Shown here: piece by piece, positions 55,408-64,000 of the stretch | Position numbering within the stretch: the first letter of the stretch is position 1 | Layout of the letters: each line of letters begins with the position of its first letter | Source of the DNA: Strongylocentrotus purpuratus | Lineage: Eukaryota > Echinodermata > Echinoidea > Camarodonta > Strongylocentrotidae | Assembly (NCBI RefSeq): GCF_000002235.5 | Contig: NW_022145606.1 | Span: 51,332,333 to 51,396,332, forward strand | Direction: 5' to 3' | DNA: 64,000 bases | The notes under the pieces: model-generated | Told to the model about the DNA's origin: nothing | What the model saw: the letters and a program-made list of their open reading frames with translations, nothing else | Databases searched by the model: none | Program-made: the position numbers and the translations under genes

Positions 55408-57213
55408 ATGGCGGCATACATAAGCTCTAGAGAAGACATCTGTGAAGGAGAGTACTGTGAGGCAATCACAGATGTGACGTATTACGTGAAGGAGAAGAAG
55501 AAGCTCTGCAAGGACTGCGCCTTTAAAGAGGGATGTATCGGAAAAGCTAGAAAGAGTCGGTCAAAACTTTATTGTGAGAAGCATGATGAAGAAATCAAAT
55601 TGTATTGTAAAACACATGGTGTAGCCGTGTGCCATTTATGCGCAATGATAGATCATCAGCAGCCTTGCGAGCGACAGGATATAGAGGGCGCCATCATGGA
55701 AAGTAAAGCGAGTCTAAACACTCTCAAAGAAAAGGCAAAGGACAAATTAAAGCTTTGTCAAGTTTATGGAGATCAGATTAAACAGTGTAGGAAAGACACC
55801 GACACCCATCTACAAGCTTTAAAAGATGAAATTGATTTGGTAATCAATGAGGCGATCCTAACTGACAAAGACAAAGAGAAGGAGGATGCTGCAAAAATTA
55901 ACCAGGAGACTGATGAGAAGAATCAAAAACTTCAAGAGGAGATTCAAAAGATCAATGACAATATTCGAAAGAACAATGAGGAGAGAGAGAAGCGACTTGA
56001 ACAAATCCGTACAAATACAGAAAGAAGACGAGAACCGGTCGACAATAAACAACATTGTCTTTATACAGACATTCAAAACATCGCTGAAGAGAAAGAAAGA
56101 AAGTTTCTTGAGTTGGAGAACGCATGGCAAGATGACACGAAAACTACAGAGGCTACAATACAGACACTTGATACAGTACTTGAGGATGATAACAATGTCA
56201 TTAAAGATGGGCATCATGTGAAGACATCAGTGAGTGATGAACTAAAGAAGCCAATGAATGAGGGTGAGGTGAAACAAATCACCGGTACCATATCGGGTGT
56301 GAAGTTTGTGAAGGGTGCTGGGAGAGAGAAGTATGATGGGAGGATTGATGGGTATGATGGGGAATGGAAGCTCATTGATACAATCATTGTCAATGATAAA
56401 ATCACATGCCCGGTCATTGTAGGATGCATAGATGAATTCAATGTGATCATTACAGATAGGACATCAGGTAGCCAGCATACATACATGGTAAATATACACA
56501 CTAAACACACTCAGAGAGTGATAACCGGTAGTGGCACATCATGGGTTATCGCCTGTGCATTGCTGAAAGATGACAAGGTAGTATGCGGTAGATACAGTGA
56601 CGGGTGTACAGGGGACAGTTTGACCGGATGCATCAGTGTGTATGACAGACAATGGAAGCGCATCAATGACGTCACAATACCAAGAAACACAACGCGTGAT
56701 TACACATGGGTGTATGTAGCTGCTGACCTGGATGGGATGATCATCGCTGCTGAGTGGGATCAGTCTAAGATATACGTCATCAACCCAGCTGATGGTAAGA
56801 TCATGAATACCATCACATGTAAACAGAATATAATCATGCATGGTGTACTATCAACAGGACACATCGTCGCTCGACCCTCACGAAGACATGACAGAGTGTT
56901 CATCATCGACAGGCAGGGTGCTCAAAGGGAAATCCCCTACAGTGATGCAATCCCGAGTGCCTGCATCGATCTTATGACAGACGATCTCTACGTCGTGACA
57001 TCAAATCATGCAAGCAAGACGTGTGTGATTGATCAGGTGATGAGTGGGGGTGATACGAAGAAGAGAAGAGTAGCATCATTCCCTCTATTATCTAGAGCTA
57101 AGCTTGGGTTCGGTCACCGTGTAGCATCTCGGGTGATGATGACGTCATCAGGGAAACTGATTGCTAGCGATGAAGACAAGATTCTCGTATTCAAAAACAG
57201 ATTTACCCTCTAA
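55408..57213 (+). CDS. RING-less TRIM-like protein (paralog 3)
   Basis: Encodes 601 residues, intact. Zinc region Cys at 12, 17, 34, 37 and 43; B-box 2 spacing C56-x2-H59-x7-C67-x7-C75-x2-C78-x4-H83; coiled coil about 95-310; propeller-like half from about 314 (DGYDGEWKLIDTI) to ILVFKNRFTL. In the zinc region it is closer to paralog 1 than to paralog 2 (GCIGKARK and GVAVCHLCAMIDH shared). Either genes 1 and 3 are the closer pair, or gene conversion has acted. The start is placed 18 bases after the TACAG acceptor. No RING finger is seen, so ubiquitin ligase activity is not supported. AATAAA at 57365-57370, about 150 bases after the stop, is a possible poly(A) signal. Confidence 0.9.
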   Translation: MAAYISSREDICEGEYCEAITDVTYYVKEKKKLCKDCAFKEGCIGKARKSRSKLYCEKHDEEIKLYCKTHGVAVCHLCAMIDHQQPCERQDIEGAIMESKASLNTLKEKAKDKLKLCQVYGDQIKQCRKDTDTHLQALKDEIDLVINEAILTDKDKEKEDAAKINQETDEKNQKLQEEIQKINDNIRKNNEEREKRLEQIRTNTERRREPVDNKQHCLYTDIQNIAEEKERKFLELENAWQDDTKTTEATIQTLDTVLEDDNNVIKDGHHVKTSVSDELKKPMNEGEVKQITGTISGVKFVKGAGREKYDGRIDGYDGEWKLIDTIIVNDKITCPVIVGCIDEFNVIITDRTSGSQHTYMVNIHTKHTQRVITGSGTSWVIACALLKDDKVVCGRYSDGCTGDSLTGCISVYDRQWKRINDVTIPRNTTRDYTWVYVAADLDGMIIAAEWDQSKIYVINPADGKIMNTITCKQNIIMHGVLSTGHIVARPSRRHDRVFIIDRQGAQREIPYSDAIPSACIDLMTDDLYVVTSNHASKTCVIDQVMSGGDTKKRRVASFPLLSRAKLGFGHRVASRVMMTSSGKLIASDEDKILVFKNRFTL

Positions 57214-57687
57214 ATCAGATACCCTGTGATTACAATTTTCCATATTCACTACGGTAAAACACGTATGTACATAAAGTTATCATATGACTTTCATCACTAG
57301 CATCCCAATAATTACTTGTAGATCTCAAAATATGCTATACAGGATACACAAAAAATGTCACATGAATAAATGAATTGTAATAATTTCTTTATTTCAATGA
57401 AAAGTATAGTAATACACGAATTTGCATGCGTACAATTAATATAACCATGATCAGGTTTAAGCCAGGTTTGTGCAATGAATATTAAGATACAAAAAGCAAT
57501 ACAAAATACAAAGATGCAGTAACAGAATTCAAATCATAGTGACTTTAGGAGAAACTATACCACTGTTATACGAAGCAGAGTTTCCTTATCTGTCAAGAGA
57601 CTATTCACATCACTCAACGTGTTTGATAGAATGAATCATGTTAACATTTGATGTGGTAAGCGCTTTATAAGTAACGTTTTTGTTATT
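57214..57687. other. 3' flank of TRIM gene 3
   Basis: Aligns with the gene 1 and 2 flanks to about 57612. Then a 43-base stretch (57613-57655) repeats 59869-59911 from further down the same flank with two differences, just before the Helitron-like insert. Confidence 0.5.
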
Positions 57688-59038
57688 AGGTGATACGTTC
57701 GTAGACGTATCACCTTTTGATTTCGTCAATATTTTTATTATTATTTATTTATTTATTTATTTATTTATTATTCTTCCTCGAATTTGTTCGCAGGATATCT
57801 CAAGACTGAATAAAGCCATTGTCATGAAACTTGCCATGATGATAGATCTTAGTCTTACTTAGAACTGCGTGACTTTTTAGAGAGTCAAAATTATCGTGAC
57901 GTCATCCAGGCGCCATTTTGTGAACATCAACTTTTGATCATATCTACATAACCGAAAGTAATTTTTCATTCATATTTATCATGAACAAGGTCAATATTCG
58001 TCCGGTCAATTTCAGGTCAACAAATGCGCGCAAAAATGCGCGTACGCGTTTGTGCGCGCGTTAACGCGCGCGTAAAATTTTAAATTGCTCAAAATCGTCT
58101 TAAATTTTGTTTGCATACGTATTAGGCCATTATAAGCATTTAATACAAATCGCGCAAAACACGCATTTTTGCGCGTTTTCGTTCGTCACGGCCGAATGAA
58201 AAATAATTACCCCTCAATATGTTTTGACAGGATATTCCTCATATTTTTCTGAACAATTTGATACCTGATCATCTCTTTATCACTATTAAAAACGGCATGA
58301 GCGTCCGTTGAAGATAATTATCCGTGCGTGCGAGCTCATGTATTACATAGCATATATGGGCAAAAGTACATCGGGATGAATAAGGACTGCCATTTTTTTT
58401 CTTCATATTTTAGATAGAGTATGAGTCGGAGATATGATTTCATGTATCATTTGGCCATTAAGTATATTTTTACATAATCATATTGACCTTGGAACTCAAA
58501 ATACGAATTTGCATTTTTATGACGTCAACATATTTACGGAAAATGATTGTATCTCTGCAAATATTGATCAATTTTCTTCTAAATTTTGATATGTTGTAGC
58601 TGAGACAATTCTTCACAAGATTATTACAAATATTTATTCATTTTGATGACGTCATTAGATTTTTGCTTAATATGCGTCTTATGCCTATGGGTGGTGATTG
58701 ATACTACATTCCAGTCTAGACTTGTTCATTATGTTGCGTATGTAGTGCGTCGAAATATCAGTCCAATGATTGGTAGGCTCTGCAATCAGGCAAAAATTTG
58801 AGCTTGTTTAGTAAATTAATAGTTTAATCATATAACAATTGTCTATCGAATACCTGAAGGGGGCGCTATACCACTTTTAATCATTGTCATCGTCATTTAA
58901 AACCAACAAATCATCATCATCAATATCGTCATTATCGTATTTATGAATATTATCATTAGATCATCATCGGCACACTTTCATGATACAAAAATAGCATACG
59001 TATTACCTAATTCGTCAAAGTGACGAATTAAAGTCTAG
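57688..59038 (+). mobile_element. Helitron-like or foldback-type insertion with terminal hairpins
   Basis: The left end forms the hairpin AGGTGATACG/CGTATCACCT. The right end has TAATTCGTCA/TGACGAATTA (59008-59030) followed by AAGTCTAG, which resembles the 3' hairpin plus CTAG end of Helitrons. GTTATT/TTATT occurs on both sides. The gene 2 flank lacks this segment. The interior has GC palindromes (GCGCGCAAAAATGCGCG) near 58030, a (TTTA)n run and no coding frame. A TIR-type MITE is the alternative. Confidence 0.5.
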
Positions 59039-59567
59039 TTATTATTTATTATTATCACACAAGCCCATAACATACTATATAAATGTTAATTCATGCATGA
59101 TACAAAGATTAAAGAAAATTCCAATTTATACATTTTTCATTTTCCACTGTTACATTTTGATCTGGGTCATTTAAGAAAATGAAATTGTTGACTCTCTCAA
59201 GTGTTCTGCTAAAGGAAGTCCACACAGAAAAACCCTTTTAAATTATTTCCCCATCCCTCTCTATCTTTAGCCTTTTTCTACATTATGTCATATGATCTGT
59301 CACCTATCAAATGAGAATTGGGATAGAATGAATGTTATCAAATTTCTAAAAAAATTGCACAGTCTTTCTATCTTTACGGAAACTATTCACATCACATATG
59401 TTCATAAAATATAACATGCTCATGCTAATAGGTGGAATATTGTAATATTTAATTTGTTTTCTTGTTATTGTACTTTTTCAAATTTGCTATAAAGAGACCA
59501 TATCCTATACAAATTCTGGATAATTTACACCTTTGTTCTTAGAGACTACATGTATATCATCCGTTTA
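59039..59567. other. 3' flank of TRIM gene 3, continued
   Basis: Aligns with 2830-3330 and 47500-48020. No gene. Confidence 0.45.
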
Positions 59568-59621
59568 GAGCCAGAAGGGAGTAAACTCTGAGTATGTACT
59601 AAGTTACTGCCCTTATGGCTC
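59568..59621. repeat. Conserved 54-base hairpin, single copy (gene 3 flank)
   Basis: Identical over the stem arms to copy 1 of the gene 2 array and nearly identical to the gene 1 copy. Confidence 0.6.
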
Positions 59622-59699
59622 CGAAAACACAACATGTACACTATACACGCTCATTTATAGGAACACGTACGTATCTGCATTATACGCTAAGTACATGTA

Positions 59700-61260
59700 T
59701 AGGTATAATCGATTGAAACTGTCAAATTTAGGGATCTTTTTAGCTAGAAAAATCAAATCAAATGTGTTGTATAGTTATGTGTAAAATGTAAACAAATGTA
59801 TTATACTGGGTTTTTGTATGATTCAATTTGTTGACTTGTTATTGTTCTATGAGATAATGATATATGTACTCAACGTGTTTGATAGAATGAATCATGTAAC
59901 CATTTGATGTGTTGCAAATTCTCGTTATATATTTACATTTAAACTTGTATTTTGTTAAATGTACAAAATAGCAAAATACCCGGTATTTTTAAGATGTACA
60001 CGTTTTTTTAAAATAATTTTGGTATGAGACAAACAAACCTTAGATATGTTATTTTGGCCGGGACAAACGATATAACATTAAAATGAGTTATAGTCTTGTT
60101 ATCTATCACACTCACAACATGTAAATAACTTTTATTCAACAAAGTTTGGTCATCCTTCGATTTTGTTGATTTTTAATTTTGCTATGAGATAAATTGATAT
60201 ATGTACCCACCCAAGAAGTATATTCGTTAGGGAAGATGATACAGGTTCCAAAGTCTCGTTATCTATCAAGAAATTAGTAATACTACAAATATGCTCATGA
60301 TATGTACATAGCAGCATAATACCCAGTATTTATAAGTTTTACTTTGCTGATTACATTTTTTCTATAAGATATGATAATCTTCAATAAGGAGTTGACTGTA
60401 GAGTTGATATAACAATAAAATAATTTACATCAATTTTATCACCCCACTTTATAACTGCATCACACTAATTTTTTTTTTTTTTTTTTTTTTTTGTATGTGA
60501 CATGTTAATATTTATGTATCCTACAAGCATATTTGATAGAATAAATAATATAACGATCAGTAAGTCTCCTTTAACTATCAAGGAATTATTCACATCAAAT
60601 GTATGCTCATGATAATTTGTGTATAGATGCATGATACTCATTTTGTGTAAATATAGCCTTGTTGATTTTTAATTTGCTAGTTTTTGTTGTGTTTTCTGTA
60701 ACTATTCGTATCCGACAAGTTTATCTGATAGAATGAATAATATAACAATTAAATACGTTGTAAAGACTCGGTATATATCAAGAAAGTATTTACATTGCAA
60801 GTATACTCATGATATGTACCTATCTGCATAACACTCAGAACTTGTAAGATTAAATACTGTCGATTTGATAATTTTGCTGTGGGAAATATTGATGTTTGCC
60901 ATATTTTAATAGAAGAGATGCTAACAAAATGAGGCAATTTACACGGTTTTTTCTTCATCTCACTCACACACAATATGTAGATGTCTGCATTATATTTGTA
61001 TTCGAATTCCTATACAACTACTTGTAATCACTAAATCTCCTTAGCCAGTTTAATTTTTTTGTTTGATTTATTGGGTGTGTTTTTCTTCACGTTGTGTTTT
61101 TGTAGGGGAGGAGTATTTATCTGTTATTCCATGGCATGTACACTAACATTTGTATTATTGCTTGCGTTTATTTCTTGTTGATTTACTATTTTTGGTGTGT
61201 GGAAGATGAATAAATTGAAAATGCTATACAATTAAATAAGTTACACATGTGTATTATCTT
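59700..61260. repeat. Degenerate tandem repeat of about 200-240 bases (gene 3 flank)
   Basis: Same drifted words as behind genes 1 and 2, with a T homopolymer near 60470-60492. Confidence 0.6.
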
Positions 61261-61261
61261 T

Positions 61262-61690
61262 CAGGAGACCATACATATTACGCAGTCATGAAACAAGCTG
61301 TAGCACAGAGTATCAAAGTACAGAGTAGAAAAGTATGCCTTCATAATAACTAGGTTGTCGAGGGTGCTGGTTTGAAACAATTTTGTGCTCAATAATGGTG
61401 TGATGATCACCCAAGCCCCAACCACTGAATTTGCACTGCTCCAGCAGGAAGCTTGAATGATTTCACGGGTGAACCTCACGCGCATGCTCTGAACGTTTAT
61501 AACCAGTAACCTACAAACGGCATGCGAATATGACGTTCACACTTCGGTACTCTATACTGAGTACTATTTGAAACCGTGGGAAAAACATAGACAGTTTGCT
61601 AGAAGATGATTATGAACAGGCACTGTCAATCTTAACCTATAATATAGTAAACCGACAGTTTCGTGTACAGATATTTTTGTGAACACAAAT
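61262..61690 (+). other. Conserved block in TRIM gene flank, second copy
   Basis: Counterpart of 5340-5760. One frame reads NNFVLNNGVMITQAPTTEF, the part best kept in common, then soon reaches a stop. An acceptor-like CTTTCAG precedes the block at about 61258-61264. No function is assigned. Confidence 0.35.
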
Positions 61691-62055
61691 TCACTCGTAT
61701 GCATTGCCATCTCATTTTTTAATACTAGACAATACATGAATCAGTTTAGCAGTTAAATATTTATTTATTGTGTTTAGTGGTTTAATGGTTGTCATTGCGA
61801 TTTTCATCAGAGATTTACAAATTAGAGGTAATCAGAGGGAAATAAGATGAAAGAGAAGTTTGAAGTGATGGGTTTGTGAAAACATTTTGAAAGCGGATGG
61901 GGGCATTGACAGGGATAGCGGGAATTAATTGACAAACAGGAGAGAGGGAGATAGAGAGAGAGAGATAGATAGAGAGAGGAGAGAGCGGAAAGAAAGACAG
62001 ATAAAAAGCTTCTAAATTTAAAGAATCTTAAAATTACAGGTATGAACCGCCCCCC
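61691..62055. other. End of gene 3 flank and short GA tract
   Basis: Leads into ACAAACAGGAGAGAGGGAG and a GA tract (61930-61990) as behind the other genes, then breaks off into unrelated AT-rich bases and a poly-C run (about 62050). Confidence 0.5.
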
Positions 62056-62510
62056 CCCCCCCTTCCTCCACTGTTTCACTGGTGCCCCCTCATTGGCTGG
62101 ATCCATGCGACAACAACCGGGTAAATATCTTGGAAGTATTTTCATTATGATTATCTGTTATCGTGTATCTTTACCCCCTCCCTTTCTATTTCTCACCCTC
62201 TAACACATCCTCAATTTCCTCCCCTCTCTTACACCTTTCCTTTCTCTCTCTCTCTCTTTCTCACTCCCTCTTTCCTTCTTTTTCTCCCCCTCTCTTTACT
62301 TCTTCATCTCTTCTTCATCTTATCCTCTACCCCTCTCCCTCACTTGTTCTCTCTCTCCCTCCGTATTCATTCTCACAATCCTCTCTTTCCTTCTTCATCC
62401 CCTCTGTATTTCTCGGTGTCTCTCTACCTGTCCCCAAGTGTCTCCTTTCTTCCTCTCATCCTATCTCTCTTTTGATTAAACTGAGCCCCTCACCTTAAAT
62501 GTCTTTCCCA
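62056..62510 (-). repeat. Inverted module start and CT (inverse GA) tract
   Basis: TTTCACTGGTGCCCCCTCAT at 62077 is the inverse of the module start CCAATGAGG...CACCAGTGAAA, and is followed by a CT tract (62160-62500), the inverse of the GA tract that precedes modules elsewhere. An inversion breakpoint must lie near 62040. Confidence 0.65.
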
Positions 62511-64000
62511 TCCCCCCCCCCCCCCCTTCCCCCCTCTTAATCATGTTGTGCACAAAGACAAAATAAAGACTGAAACGGCACATTATTTTAAGCATGTTTC
62601 GAATATTTCAATATTTGTTAAGAATATTTTCATAATACGCATCTCTTTTCATGAAAAATGCAGAACACACACGTTGTCCCACACTACACATCGGTGTATG
62701 CTGCAATGGAGCAATGTAACATTTAATAAAGTATTGCCGGTAGGATCAGGGGTGGTTCCAGGATTATATAAATGGAGGTGGTTTATCATGTTATGTGTGA
62801 ACAAGGCACAGTACACAACATTCAACGATCATGAAAGAATGAATGCTGACAATAGAAATGATCAATAGAAAATAATAGAAACTTCCACAGATTGACAGTT
62901 CATTGTAAAAAAAAACTCTTAATTACATACATTTGCAGAATCACAAATAACTTTCAAGAAGTAAATACATATATCAGTCCAACATACGGAAGGAAATGAT
63001 CAAAGGCAACATAATGTCCTACTTCATCTACTTGGAGCCTGAGGGATATTAACTCTACAATCTACATGTATGTCAAAGCATATGATTAAACACCCTTCTG
63101 GCTCTCAGCAGACACCAACAAAGTAAGTGATGACGTAACATAAACCCTGTCACAAGATAACATGAACTTTTGACCAATTGAAGCTTTAAATAGTTTTCAT
63201 TTCTTTCAATCATTATAAAATTTTACCGAAGTACGTGAGGGTCTGCATCATTCCCTGAGGAAATATGTCAAAATATGCACCCCCCCCCCCCCAAAAAAAA
63301 AAGAGTAAGTGATGACGTAACATTAACCCTGTCACAACATGAAATGAAAACTTGCAGCAACATAAATATGTGTAAATATATACAAGACAACACCGATGCC
63401 TTTATCTATATATCTCTTTTAGAGAGAAAGAGAACAAAAATTGGGTAATTTGTCCAATATTTTGAATCGTTCACATTAATAGTCCACCTAAACCCCAAAG
63501 GACGTTAACTCAAATCACTTAATGCCACACGATATTAGCAGTATCCCCTCTAGGCTCTAGCGCCATCTCAGGTCAGCTGTAGCAGTATAGTCCCGTAACT
63601 TGCTGTGCTGTTGGTTTTCCAATCGATTACATATAGGTATTTGGTAATGCACTGTTGGCAAGTTGACCATGAGACGGAGCTGTGCAGTAAACAGTACGTT
63701 TGGGCAGAACGTTCATCTATTCATCTATTCATCATCGCAACACCGAACCGACTCGAACCCGAACGATTCTTGCCGATTTTAGTTCATGTAATATTTTGTT
63801 CAGTCTGGATACTGCCTGGTGTTGGTCGTGTTTTTGTGACTGAGTTAACGTCCTTCTGGCTCTCAGCTAACACTCTATTTTGGCAATTGTTTTTGTCCAA
63901 TAAATCCATTCCAAATTAAAGCCTCTTTGCTCTCCATAAACCTAACATACAAGTCCCATGTGTCCCTCAGATTGTAATTTAATACAGGCTTAACAGATTG
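62511..64000. other. AT-rich DNA at the window end, no gene recognised
   Basis: A 50-base direct repeat (AAGTAAGTGATGACGTAACA at about 63121, near-copy at about 63303), a hairpin-like GAGCC...GGCTC pair (63035-63104) resembling the flank hairpins, and a poly-C/poly-A run at 63278. The longest frames (about 105 codons) match nothing known. A gene may continue beyond the window. Confidence 0.4.

Noticed and set aside
62548-62868. 106-codon frame at the window end
   Set aside because: No domain, AT-rich composition and no splice or start context; insufficient to call a gene.

Overview
This 64 kb window is animal DNA: AT-rich, intron-bearing, full of microsatellites and nested transposons, with no bacterial gene organisation. 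A sea urchin (echinoid) or close relative is the best guess. Two things point there. One is a cluster of RING-less TRIM-like genes of a kind I associate with echinoderm genomes. The other is an orphan histone-type 3' processing signal at 49.9 kb that carries the CAAGAAAGA downstream element known from sea urchin histone genes. The genus cannot be read from the sequence. || Host layout. Three paralogous plus-strand genes (coding exons 253-2070, 45124-46929, 55408-57213) each encode about 601-605 residues: an N-terminal zinc region with a B-box 2 signature, a long charged coiled coil, and a C-terminal beta-propeller-like half. Each coding exon follows a CT-rich tract and a TACAG acceptor. Each gene is followed by a long AT-rich flank with degenerate tandem repeats and a conserved hairpin (one copy, five copies, one copy). 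Two flanks also share a conserved block at about 5.4 and 61.3 kb. || Between and before the genes lies a tandem array of eight 1.7-3.0 kb modules (U1-U8, 6.5-9.4 and 34.5-45.1 kb, then 50.9-55.4 kb). Each holds a conserved exon-like block ending in a strong splice donor (AAG/GTAAGC type). Seven of eight also carry a short hairpin (CTGCCCGAAT, 9-base loop, ATTCGGGCAG). Most have a long GA tract. U6 and U8 sit directly before a TRIM coding exon and look like its promoter or 5'-UTR exon and intron. The others look like orphan copies, one of which (U4) keeps a scrap of gene 3' flank. || Module U2 is split by a 25.1 kb insertion (9375-34463) with 630-650 bp terminal inverted repeats and a 6-bp target duplication CATCTG. 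It is a nest. A young BEL/Pao-type LTR fossil (9698-16762, LTRs that look identical) sits inside its left inverted repeat. Further in are a foldback element, hAT-like and TTAA-type non-autonomous elements, tandem arrays, and a 2.7 kb inverted-repeat element that itself holds a CR1/jockey-type LINE. I could not recognise the gene set that mobilised the 25 kb element. || The last 2 kb (after about 62 kb) begins with an inverted copy of the module start and GA tract, followed by AT-rich DNA with no recognisable gene.
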